DNA of 64,000 nt from the IMG/VR virus record IMGVR_UViG_3300007512_001547, positions 62,001-126,000 of that record. One strand, 5' to 3'. The translations under genes and the position numbers were made by a program. Each line of letters opens with the position of its first letter. The first letter of the stretch is position 1. The stretch comes from a virus. The notes under the pieces are model-generated. The model saw nothing but the letters and a program-made list of their open reading frames with translations, did no database searches and was not told the origin of the DNA. Shown piece after piece: positions 34,399 to 41,798 of this stretch.

Positions 34399-34857
34399 AT
34401 GGATACAAAGAAAAACTATTTTACAACAGGTCAAATGCGTAATGCATTAATACAAATAGAAGATCAAATGGTCCACTCCAATTGGATGCCAACTATTATA
34501 TTAGGTATTAATAGAGGTGGTTGTATTCCTGGCGTTTACCTTTCACACAGACTTAATATAGCACACGAAGTACTTGATATACGATTAAGAGATCATACAA
34601 CAAAGCCAAATCTATCTGTATTAGAAAAAGCGTTTGCATTTCAAAAGAAAATTTTAATCATTGATGATATTAATGATACAGGAGCAACGTTCAATTATAT
34701 TGTTGAAAATTTTAGTAAGGGTGATGGTAGAATTAAATTTGCCGCACTTATACATAATAAACCAAGCAAAGCAAAAGTAGATTACCAAGGATACAAAATA
34801 GACAAGTCAAAAGATCCTGCATGGATTGTTTTCCCATGGGAAGAATGGGACAAATAA
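34399..34857 (+). CDS. Purine phosphoribosyltransferase-like
   Basis: A 152-aa protein. The PRPP-binding motif ILIIDDINDTGAT (residues 85-97, Asp89-Asp90) and the flexible-loop region are those of type I phosphoribosyltransferases. GINRGGCIPG at 36-45 is a substrate-side loop. WIVFPWEEWD at the C-terminus is like xanthine-guanine phosphoribosyltransferases. It would convert a purine base (guanine, hypoxanthine or xanthine) to a nucleotide. Next to GMP reductase and folE this looks like purine salvage. The exact base is uncertain. Confidence 0.82.
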   Translation: MDTKKNYFTTGQMRNALIQIEDQMVHSNWMPTIILGINRGGCIPGVYLSHRLNIAHEVLDIRLRDHTTKPNLSVLEKAFAFQKKILIIDDINDTGATFNYIVENFSKGDGRIKFAALIHNKPSKAKVDYQGYKIDKSKDPAWIVFPWEEWDK

Positions 34858-34868
34858 TTTACACTCTG

Positions 34869-34897
34869 TTGACAAATCATCTAAATAATAGTAAAAT
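34869..34897 (+). promoter_or_regulatory. Sigma70-type promoter, apparently leaderless
   Basis: TTGACA at 34869-34874, 17-nt spacer, TAAAAT at 34892-34897, 6 nt before the ATG at 34904. A TAAATA at 34882-34887 lies in the spacer but is too far from the ATG to fit the late pattern. Confidence 0.72.
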
Positions 34898-34903
34898 AAT
34901 ATT

Positions 34904-35293
34904 ATGTCAAATATAGCAGGAAAAATTTGGGGATCTACAGAACTTATTCTCGCAAACAGTTCATTAGAATTTCATAGAATAGATTATAAAAAAGGTGGTG
35001 TTTGCTCTAAACACAAACACGAATACAAATGGAATGGCTTCTATTGTATGACAGGAAAACTAAAAATTAAAGTATGGCAAAAAGATTACAATTTAGTAGA
35101 CGAAACTATTTTAAACCCTGGCGATTTTACTGCTGTCAAACCACAATTATTCCATTCATTTGAAGGCTTAGAAGACGGTGTTGCATTTGAATTATATTGG
35201 GCAGAATTCAGACACAACGATATACAAAGAGAATCTGTAGGACACTTAACAGAAGGCAACGTAGTTAGACTGGATAAGAAAAAAGGAAAGTAA
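34904..35293 (+). CDS. Cupin-domain protein
   Basis: A 129-aa protein with one double-stranded beta-helix: motif 1 at about residues 35-55 (KHKHEYKWNGFYCMTGKLKIKV, His in HKHEYKWN) and motif 2 near LNPGDFTAVKPQLFHSFEGL (PGD, then His). A single metal site made of His/Glu residues is expected. The pattern resembles small sugar-phosphate isomerase or acireductone-like cupins, but no substrate can be assigned. It ends two bases before the amidinotransferase gene. Confidence 0.75.
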   Translation: MSNIAGKIWGSTELILANSSLEFHRIDYKKGGVCSKHKHEYKWNGFYCMTGKLKIKVWQKDYNLVDETILNPGDFTAVKPQLFHSFEGLEDGVAFELYWAEFRHNDIQRESVGHLTEGNVVRLDKKKGK

Positions 35294-35294
35294 C

Positions 35295-36296
35295 ATGATT
35301 CCTATAAAAGGATATGCAACTTTTCACCCATTAAAACATTGTTGGATAGGATCCGGATTTAAAGCAGAATGGTTTCAAGATTTACCTATATATAAAAATA
35401 ACAAAATTATGGATCCTTTGAAACGTATTGCAGAGGAAACCGAAGAAGATTCTCAAACACTAGAAAAAATATTAAAAGATGCTGGTGTAAAAACACATCG
35501 CAGTTGGTTGGATATAGATAAGGTAGGTTCTCTTAAAAATATATTTCGTCCACCAGTTAACCCAAGAGACCATTTTGCAGTAATTGGTGAAAAACTATAT
35601 GCCTGCCATGGATCGGGTACTCCTGGATATGTAGATATTTTAAAACAAATAGACAAAAAAAATCTATACATAAACATACAAGACAGTACAATTACTTCTG
35701 CTTGTATTTGTAGAGTAGGAAAAGATTTGTATTGGGATCACGGTGTTACTGACACAACCGAAGCAACTATAAAAAAATTTACAGACATTTGGACTAAGGA
35801 AGGATTTAGAGTACATAAATCAAACAGAGGTTATCATTCAGATGGTGTGTTTTGTGTTGTGAAACCTGGTTGTATTGTTTCATTAAACGATATACAAGAT
35901 TATAAAACAGAATTCCCAGGCTGGGACGTACTATATCTACCAGATCAATCGTGGGATAAAGTAAGTCCTTTTTTAGAAATGAAAAAAAAAGTAGGAGGAC
36001 GTTGGTGGTTAAAAGGAGAAGAGCATAACGATCAATTAATTGAATTTGTTGACACATGGTTAAATGATTGGGTTGGTTATGTGGAAGAAACTGTATTTGA
36101 TGTTAATATGTTGTCAGTTGACGAAAACAGAATAATATGCAACAATTACAACAAAGACGTATTTGAACATTTTAAAAAACATAAAGTTGAACCAATTATA
36201 TTCAACTTTAGACATAGATACTTTTGGGATGGTGGAATACATTGTATAACACAAGATTTATATAGAGAAGGAAAAATGGAGGATTACTTTGGCTGA
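35295..36296 (+). CDS. Amidinotransferase-family protein (glycine amidinotransferase-like)
   Basis: A 333-aa protein. The RPPVNPRDHF segment, His181-x-Asp183 (YHSDGVFC) and the final GGIHCITQDLYREG with nucleophile Cys317 form the arginine:glycine amidinotransferase / dimethylarginine hydrolase pattern. These enzymes transfer or release the amidino group of arginine. Phage members of the family are known. It overlaps the next gene by 8 nt, whose TTG start follows a GGAGG in its last codons. The acceptor is unknown. Confidence 0.82.
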   Translation: MIPIKGYATFHPLKHCWIGSGFKAEWFQDLPIYKNNKIMDPLKRIAEETEEDSQTLEKILKDAGVKTHRSWLDIDKVGSLKNIFRPPVNPRDHFAVIGEKLYACHGSGTPGYVDILKQIDKKNLYINIQDSTITSACICRVGKDLYWDHGVTDTTEATIKKFTDIWTKEGFRVHKSNRGYHSDGVFCVVKPGCIVSLNDIQDYKTEFPGWDVLYLPDQSWDKVSPFLEMKKKVGGRWWLKGEEHNDQLIEFVDTWLNDWVGYVEETVFDVNMLSVDENRIICNNYNKDVFEHFKKHKVEPIIFNFRHRYFWDGGIHCITQDLYREGKMEDYFG

Positions 36297-36627
36297 CATA
36301 TATCACATTTGGGCAGATCATCATAAAGACGTAGACGCATATGACTTTGCAAAAAAAATGCGAAAGTTTTTAGATGGTTTAGTTGAAATGGGTAAAATGA
36401 AAAGTTACAGACTTACAAGATCAAAATTAGGTTTTAGATCAATGGATATGCCTGAATTTCATGTTATGATGGAATTTACCAATATGCAACAACTAGATGA
36501 TGCTATGACAAGCATAATCCGTAATGAAGAAAAAATAGATGAATCACACGTTTCGTTTAATCAATTAGTAAACAAAGAAACAATACAACACTTTTTATAC
36601 AGAGATTTTCCAGATGAACTCAAATAA
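36289..36627 (+). CDS. DUF6614-like protein, TTG start
   Basis: A 112-aa protein with a TTG start at 36289: GGAGG at 36278-36282 is spaced 6 nt from it and no ATG lies near. The sequence MADIYHIWADHHKDVDAYDFAKKMRKFLDGL ... ITRSKLGFR-type segment, then MPEFHVMMEFTNMQQLDDAM and YRDFPDELK, fits a family I recall as DUF6614 in marine bacteria and phages. Ferredoxin-like alpha/beta, no catalytic residues recognised. It overlaps the following gene by 14 nt. Confidence 0.68.
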   Translation: MADIYHIWADHHKDVDAYDFAKKMRKFLDGLVEMGKMKSYRLTRSKLGFRSMDMPEFHVMMEFTNMQQLDDAMTSIIRNEEKIDESHVSFNQLVNKETIQHFLYRDFPDELK

Positions 36628-37525
36628 AAAAATAGTAATTGCTTACCATCCTGGAATGTATGGCGGATTACTAAGATGGTTATTGGACAGATTTTCTCCT
36701 GATTGTAAATTTAAACACATTAACAATCCATGGGATGAACATGATAGAGTACATGGAGTATTTGAATACAATAACAAATTTAATCGGGCAGATTTAAATT
36801 TTAAAGTACCATCAGATAATTCAACAAATAAGATAGTGATATATTTTAATTTATCTGATTTATTATTTGCAGAAAGATGTACTTTTTATAGAGGTGAGGG
36901 ATTTGAAGATGATACAGGTAGATATAAGATACTTATATCTGACTCTGACATTAAATTGTTAAATTTATTTAAAATTGATAAAACAAAAAACTCTAAAGCA
37001 GTTACTAAAGAACTTTACAAAATACAACTACATGACGGTGAAAATGGAATTTGGTCTGACCGTATTATTAAATTTATGTCAAACCCAACTTACTATCAAT
37101 TTCCTGTTTATGCACTCTGGAACAAAGATCTGTTCATACAACAACTTCGAACTATTAGCAATAAATTTATACTTGATTTAGAAATTGACGAAACTATTAT
37201 TGAAAACGTAACAAAAAAAATAAGTGAAACATTTGTTATAAAAACAAGAAACAGAGCAAAGACTGTATTAGAAGCAATACAAAATAAACAACAAATGAAT
37301 TGCAGTGAATTAGATATATTAGAACAGGCCTGGATAGAAGTTTTATTAGAAAAACAACACGATTCTATAATTTTTCCATATGGTACTAATTGGTTTAAAA
37401 ATACCAATCAAATTAATGAATTTTTAGAAACATATCCTTCGTATCTAAAACATATGAATCCACGATTACCATGGTATAATAATGCAAAAAATCCCTTTTA
37501 TTGGAGTACGTTGACAGAAAAGTAA
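36614..37525 (+). CDS. Unknown protein, first of a tandem pair
   Basis: A 303-aa protein, MNSNKKIVIAYHPGMYGGLLRWLLDRF at the start: a strand, a Gly-rich turn and a helix, which could be a nucleotide- or PAPS-binding start as in sulfotransferase-like folds, but no full motif follows. N- and C-terminal ends are nearly identical in DNA to those of the gene at 37540-38460, while the middle (about residues 55-240) has diverged. I do not recognise the family with confidence. It overlaps the upstream gene by 14 nt. Confidence 0.72.
   Translation: MNSNKKIVIAYHPGMYGGLLRWLLDRFSPDCKFKHINNPWDEHDRVHGVFEYNNKFNRADLNFKVPSDNSTNKIVIYFNLSDLLFAERCTFYRGEGFEDDTGRYKILISDSDIKLLNLFKIDKTKNSKAVTKELYKIQLHDGENGIWSDRIIKFMSNPTYYQFPVYALWNKDLFIQQLRTISNKFILDLEIDETIIENVTKKISETFVIKTRNRAKTVLEAIQNKQQMNCSELDILEQAWIEVLLEKQHDSIIFPYGTNWFKNTNQINEFLETYPSYLKHMNPRLPWYNNAKNPFYWSTLTEK
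36677..36772 (+). repeat. 96-bp direct repeat, copy A
   Basis: Identical over 96 bases to 37594-37689, inside the 5' part of the tandem paralogues. No mismatch even at synonymous sites. Confidence 0.9.
37347..37483 (+). repeat. 137-bp direct repeat, copy A (3' end of paralogue)
   Basis: Matches 38276-38412 with 3 mismatches in 137. It lies in the 3' part of the first paralogue. Confidence 0.85.
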
Positions 37526-37539
37526 ATAGCTTAAACCAG

Positions 37540-38460
37540 ATGAGTAAAATACAAATTGTTTATCATTCAGGCACATATGGAAGATTATTACGTTGGTTAT
37601 TGGACAGATTTTCTCCTGATTGTAAATTTAAACACATTAACAATCCATGGGATGAACATGATAGAGTACATGGAGTATTTGAATACAATCAAAGATTTAG
37701 GAGGGCACATCAAATAAAAAAAAACAGAGGTGAAAGTTCGATTGACCCGGAGGCAAGTAAAATAATTATAAATTTTAATCTAGACGATTTATTGTTTGTT
37801 GAACGTTGTGGATTCTACAGGAACCCAAAAAATTATACAGAACAAGCAAGATACAAATCTATTATTAATGACACAGATATTAAAATTTTAAAATTGTTTA
37901 ACATCAATAAAGACAAAATACACAAATCTGTTGCCAAAGAAATTTACAAAATACAATTACACGATCATGAAAACCATAGACATTGGAAAGAAATGACAAA
38001 ATATATGAAAAACAATAATCATTATCAATTCTCTATATATGCATTATGGAACAAAGAGAATTTTATTAAAGAGCTTAAAGCAATATCTAACAAGTTCTCA
38101 CTTGACCTAAATATCAATGAAGCTATTATAAGCAACATTACAGAAAAAATTAGTAAGATGTATCCAATTTCTACGAAATATAGAGCAAAAAATATTTTAA
38201 AAGCAATTAAAGAAAATACCAATATAGAGTGTAACGAATTAGATATACTTGAACAAGCATGGATAGAAGTAATACTAGAAAAACAACACGATTCTATAAT
38301 TTTTCCATATGGTACTAATTGGTTTGGAAATACCAATCAAATAAATGAATTTTTAGAAACATATCCTTCGTATCTAAAACATATGAATCCACGATTACCA
38401 TGGTATAATAATATAAAAAATCCATTTTATTACAATGAATTGACATACCCGCAAAAGTAG
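37540..38460 (+). CDS. Unknown protein, second of a tandem pair
   Basis: A 306-aa protein, paralogue of 36614-37525 (303 aa). Start at the ATG 37540 (MSKIQIVYHSGTYGRLLRW); a TTG at 37501 lies inside the previous gene. The first ~32 residues after YGR and the last ~65 residues (IFPYGTNWF ... PRLPWYNN) are conserved at the DNA level, and the middle carries different residues of similar type (Lys/Ile-rich helices). No catalytic motif named. An enzyme acting on a nucleotide-activated substrate is possible. Confidence 0.72.
   Translation: MSKIQIVYHSGTYGRLLRWLLDRFSPDCKFKHINNPWDEHDRVHGVFEYNQRFRRAHQIKKNRGESSIDPEASKIIINFNLDDLLFVERCGFYRNPKNYTEQARYKSIINDTDIKILKLFNINKDKIHKSVAKEIYKIQLHDHENHRHWKEMTKYMKNNNHYQFSIYALWNKENFIKELKAISNKFSLDLNINEAIISNITEKISKMYPISTKYRAKNILKAIKENTNIECNELDILEQAWIEVILEKQHDSIIFPYGTNWFGNTNQINEFLETYPSYLKHMNPRLPWYNNIKNPFYYNELTYPQK
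37594..37689 (+). repeat. 96-bp direct repeat, copy B
   Basis: Identical to 36677-36772. Confidence 0.9.
38276..38412 (+). repeat. 137-bp direct repeat, copy B (3' end of paralogue)
   Basis: Matches 37347-37483 with 3 mismatches. Confidence 0.85.
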
Positions 38461-38468
38461 TATACAAT
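38440..38468 (+). promoter_or_regulatory. Sigma70-type promoter for queE
   Basis: TTGACA at 38440-38445, 17-nt spacer, TACAAT at 38463-38468, overlapping the upstream stop. About 35 nt of leader precede the ATG at 38510, with no clear ribosome-binding site in it. Confidence 0.6.
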
Positions 38469-38509
38469 TAAAGAATAGTAGAAACAACAAAAAATATAGA
38501 TCCAAAAAT

Positions 38510-39397
38510 ATGGAAAAAATAAGATATTCAGAAATATTTCATTCAGTACAAGGTGAAGGGCGATTTGTAGGCGTACCTAGTGTATTCTTTAGAGTATTTG
38601 GTTGCAATTTCCATTGTCATGGATTTGGGCAAGGTAGAGATAAAAGTAAATGGCTTAAACCAGAAGAAATGCCATATTCCACGCAAGACCTATCAGAACT
38701 TAAAAATATTAAAGATTTACCTGTTGTTGATATTGGCTGTGACGCAAGTGCAAGTTGGTCAACAAGATATAAACATTTAGTTGATTGGGAACCTATAGAT
38801 AAAATTGCAAAACAAATTATATCTTTCACACCAGAAAATAAGTGGATATGTTCTACAGGACAAGATATACATTTTGTTATAACAGGTGGAGAACCTATGT
38901 TGTGGCAAAGAGAAACACAACATTTATTAAGACAACCACAATTTAATGATTTAAAAAATTTAACTATTGAAACTAATTGCACACAACCATTTAAAGAAAA
39001 CTTTGATAAATTTATGCACGGTTTAACTGCTGGTGATTATACAAAACATCCAGTTCACGTAACTTGGTCAACTTCACCAAAATTATCAATATCAGGTGAG
39101 AAGTGGGAAAAAGCAATTAAACCTGAAGTTGCAAGACAATATTCAGAAATACCAAACACACATTTATATTTTAAATTTGTTGTTGAAGATGAAGAAGATT
39201 TAGAAGAAGTTGATATGGCAAGAAAAGCATATGCAGACGCAGGTGTAGAAGCAGACATATATCTAATGGCAGTAGGTGCCACAGTTGAAGGGCAATCTAA
39301 AACTGCTAAACAAGTCGCTGACTTATGTTTGAAATATGGTTTTAAATATTCTCCAAGACTGCACGTAGATTTATTTGGTAATAAGTGGGGAACATAA
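38510..39397 (+). CDS. queE: 7-carboxy-7-deazaguanine synthase (QueE)
   Basis: A 295-aa radical SAM enzyme of the deazaguanine pathway, converting 6-carboxy-tetrahydropterin to 7-carboxy-7-deazaguanine. The N-terminus YSEIFHSVQGEGRFVGVPSVFFRVFGCN is typical of QueE. The cluster motif is unusual: Cys32 and Cys36 (GCNFHC) are present, but the third cysteine of CX3CX2C is not at 39. The expected C-D-x-x-x-x-W follows a long insert, as GCDASASW with Cys77. TGGEPMLW and the His/Lys-rich C-terminus fit the family. It overlaps the next gene (TAATG). Confidence 0.87.
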   Translation: MEKIRYSEIFHSVQGEGRFVGVPSVFFRVFGCNFHCHGFGQGRDKSKWLKPEEMPYSTQDLSELKNIKDLPVVDIGCDASASWSTRYKHLVDWEPIDKIAKQIISFTPENKWICSTGQDIHFVITGGEPMLWQRETQHLLRQPQFNDLKNLTIETNCTQPFKENFDKFMHGLTAGDYTKHPVHVTWSTSPKLSISGEKWEKAIKPEVARQYSEIPNTHLYFKFVVEDEEDLEEVDMARKAYADAGVEADIYLMAVGATVEGQSKTAKQVADLCLKYGFKYSPRLHVDLFGNKWGT

Positions 39398-39750
39398 TGA
39401 TTGCAAAAAAAGGAAAAACAAACTATAATAAAACAATGAAAGTTAAAAAAACTACAAAACCGAGAGCAAAAAAGAAAACTACTAAAAGTGAGGAACCTTG
39501 GGTTAAGGTTTTAAATATAAATGTTAGTCCAGACAATCCACGTAATGGATTTTTTGAACTAGATTGGAATGACGAATTTGTTAACAATTTAAAACAACAT
39601 GGATATCTTGGTCAATCAGATGAAGAAATAGTTGACAGATGGTTTCAAACTCTCTGTCGAACAATTGGCAATGAGCAAGGTATTGACGTTACTGGCTCTG
39701 GTTATGTTCAAATAAACAGACGAGATGATGGCAAAACAGAGGTCTCGTAA
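39397..39750 (+). CDS. Small basic protein, unknown
   Basis: A 117-aa protein with a very basic N-terminus of about 30 residues (KKTTKPRAKKKTTK), then VLNINVSPDNPRNGFFELDWNDEFVNNLKQHGY and SDEEIVDRWFQTLCRTIG, a helical and acidic C-terminal part. The start at 39397 is overlapped with the QueE stop. From memory, similar proteins precede the exonuclease in marine T4-like phages. The basic tail suggests nucleic acid contact. Confidence 0.65.
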   Translation: MIAKKGKTNYNKTMKVKKTTKPRAKKKTTKSEEPWVKVLNINVSPDNPRNGFFELDWNDEFVNNLKQHGYLGQSDEEIVDRWFQTLCRTIGNEQGIDVTGSGYVQINRRDDGKTEVS

Positions 39751-40736
39751 TGACCCACATATTAGTTGATACAGCAAACACATTTTTTCGTGCTAGGCAT
39801 GTAATTAGAGGAGACACGTCTGAAAAAATAGGTATGGCTATCCATATCACTATGAACTCTATTAAAAAAGCATGGCAAGACTTTAACGGTACACACATGG
39901 TTTTCTGTTTAGAAGGACGTAGTTGGCGTAAAGACCACTATACTCCATACAAAAAAAATAGAAAAGAAGTGTTTGAAGCAATGACTGAAAAAGAGAAAGA
40001 TGAAAATAAAGTATTTTGGGAGTGTTATGATGATTTTATTGATTTTATTAAAACAAAAACCAATGTTACTGTATTACAAAACTCACGTTGCGAAGCAGAT
40101 GACTTAATTGCACGTTGGATTGATAAGCATCCAAACAAAAAACACGTAATTTTAAGTACTGACAAAGATCTAAATCAACTTGTAAGTGAAAATGTTAAGC
40201 AATACAACGGTATTACAGAAACCACTATTACACACGAAGGTTGGTTTGACGGAAAAGGAAATGAAATTATAGACAAGAAAACAAAAACACCAAAAGGAGC
40301 ACCAAATCCAGAGTGGATTATATTCGAAAAAAGTATGAGAGGCGATCCTAGTGATAATATTTTTAGTGCATACCCTGGTGTTAGAACAAAAGGCACTAAA
40401 AATAAAATAGGATTGCAAGAAGCATTTGCAGATCGTAATGAAAAAGGATATACTTGGAATAATATAATGTTATCTAAATGGGTTGATACAGAAGGTACTG
40501 AACATAGAGTAATAGACGATTACGAAAGAAACAAGTTATTAGTAGATCTTCACGCACAACCAGAAGCCATTGTAGAAGAACTAGATCAAACGATTACACA
40601 GGCTAAGGCAGAAAATAAAAGTATAGATCAAGTTGGAATCAGATTCATGAGGTTCTGTGCCAAGTATGATTTAAATAGAATTAGTGAGCAGGCTCAACTA
40701 TACGTAGAGCCCTTTAATGCGAGGTTAAGTGTATGA
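39750..40736 (+). CDS. rnh: 5'-3' exonuclease / flap nuclease, T4 RNase H type
   Basis: A 328-aa FEN1-like nuclease; T4 RNase H is 305 aa. Metal-binding residues: Asp6 in LVDTANTFFR, the ADDLIARW region (SRCEADDLI), STDKDLNQL, then MRGDPSDNIFSAYPGV before the helix-two-turn-helix. It removes RNA primers and flaps. TAATG coupling to the gene before it and a 4-nt overlap with the gene after it place it in a short replication group. All catalytic acids appear present. Confidence 0.9.
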   Translation: MTHILVDTANTFFRARHVIRGDTSEKIGMAIHITMNSIKKAWQDFNGTHMVFCLEGRSWRKDHYTPYKKNRKEVFEAMTEKEKDENKVFWECYDDFIDFIKTKTNVTVLQNSRCEADDLIARWIDKHPNKKHVILSTDKDLNQLVSENVKQYNGITETTITHEGWFDGKGNEIIDKKTKTPKGAPNPEWIIFEKSMRGDPSDNIFSAYPGVRTKGTKNKIGLQEAFADRNEKGYTWNNIMLSKWVDTEGTEHRVIDDYERNKLLVDLHAQPEAIVEELDQTITQAKAENKSIDQVGIRFMRFCAKYDLNRISEQAQLYVEPFNARLSV

Positions 40737-41248
40737 CAATAAAAGCAAAAACACTTGTAAAAGACAAGTTTTGGATTGTTGAAGAACGCGGTCAAAAATT
40801 AGGTACCCTTCAAAAAAAAGAAGATAATGGTTGGATCTTTTTAAGTAAAAAAGATCATAGACAAGTGTTTCACACACAGGAGAGCCTGTTCACCAAATTT
40901 GGTTTTAATATTTTTAAAGAGAAAATTAAAGAAGTAGAAGAAAAGTCAGTTGATAAATGGGACGTAAAACAAGCACAAGATTTTGAAGTACATGGCTATC
41001 CATGTTCACAAAAACCTTATAATTCATTATGGGACGTACAAAAAAAATTACCTCTGTATACAAAAACACCAAAATCCAAATCAATGTTTTGTGCAGGTTA
41101 TTACATTGTAAAATTTGAAACTGTAAATTGGCGTAAAGCATACTGTCCAAAAATTATTACACTACAAAGGTATCCTTACAAAGGACCTATAAAATCAAAA
41201 ACTGAAATGGTATCACAACTAAATGACGCACTCAAAAATTCAAACTAA
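40733..41248 (+). CDS. Conserved unknown phage protein
   Basis: A 171-aa protein overlapping the exonuclease by 4 nt. It has a beta-rich first half (FWIVEERGQKLGTLQKKEDNGWIFLSKKDH, about 12-41) and a Cys/Pro-containing second half (VHGYPCSQKPYNSLWDVQKKLPLYTKT, with C-A-G-Y and AYCPKIITLQRYPYKGPI). From memory, a protein of this type follows T4-like RNase H in marine phages. No function known; DNA or RNA binding is possible. Confidence 0.65.
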   Translation: MTIKAKTLVKDKFWIVEERGQKLGTLQKKEDNGWIFLSKKDHRQVFHTQESLFTKFGFNIFKEKIKEVEEKSVDKWDVKQAQDFEVHGYPCSQKPYNSLWDVQKKLPLYTKTPKSKSMFCAGYYIVKFETVNWRKAYCPKIITLQRYPYKGPIKSKTEMVSQLNDALKNSN

Positions 41249-41471
41249 ACCAATTGAAGATTTGCTAGGTAGAATAAGAACCTTACGTCAAAAAGGTGAA
41301 CGTGAAATTAGGATACCAGCTAGTGAAGCTGACAAGTTAGCAGATTCTTTATCACAAGTCATGACAAGAATAGTCACTATTCAAGAAGAAATAATTGAAG
41401 CACTCAAAACTGCCAAAGAAGCACAAACGATCAATATTGAGATGGACGGTGGCGACTTTAATAAAAAATAG
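41223..41471 (+). CDS. Small helical protein, unknown
   Basis: An 82-aa protein overlapping the previous gene by 26 nt. Charged and helical (RIRTLRQKGEREIRIPASEADKLADSLSQVMTRIVTIQEEIIEALKTA), likely a coiled-coil dimer. No motif or membrane segment. Confidence 0.6.
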   Translation: MTHSKIQTKPIEDLLGRIRTLRQKGEREIRIPASEADKLADSLSQVMTRIVTIQEEIIEALKTAKEAQTINIEMDGGDFNKK

Positions 41472-41502
41472 TAATACAATTATTGGTAAATATAGTTGTA
41501 TC

Positions 41503-41790
41503 ATGAGCAGGCCAAAACCAACAGTGTTACTACAGCACAGTAATAAAACTACCTATAAAATGGACGAAGTCCTTGCGGCTGAAGGCATATGGGCAGTTTT
41601 TTATGATGGTAAACCAATCAACTTAAAATCGTCAAGTTTGGTTGCGAATTATCCAGGACCAAAATACAAGAAAGTATCATTCTCTAATCCAGGCCATGCA
41701 GAGAATTTGGCTAAGAAGTTAAACACACAACACAACACCGATAAATTTGGTGTGTATCTTTTAAAAACTGGCGACAAATTCTCTAGATAA
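41503..41790 (+). CDS. Small unknown protein
   Basis: A 95-aa protein; the start at 41503 (MSRPKPTVLLQHSNKT) is preferred, because the in-frame extension from 41395 lies inside the previous gene and is unlike protein. Predicted beta-rich, with YKKVSFSNPGHAENLAKKLN near residues 58-77. A TAAATA at 41487-41492 lies 10 nt upstream, outside the 5-7 nt spacing of the other late elements, so I do not count it. No family recognised. Confidence 0.6.
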   Translation: MSRPKPTVLLQHSNKTTYKMDEVLAAEGIWAVFYDGKPINLKSSSLVANYPGPKYKKVSFSNPGHAENLAKKLNTQHNTDKFGVYLLKTGDKFSR

Positions 41791-41798
41791 TTAAGTGT

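Noticed and set aside
36289-36627. Identification of the gene as QueD because of its neighbours
   Set aside because: It lacks the three zinc histidines; the DUF6614-like pattern fits better, and a QueD-like gene is at 24333.
41487-41492. TAAATA upstream of the gene at 41503
   Set aside because: 10 nt from the ATG, outside the tight spacing of the others, and no other late-promoter feature around it.
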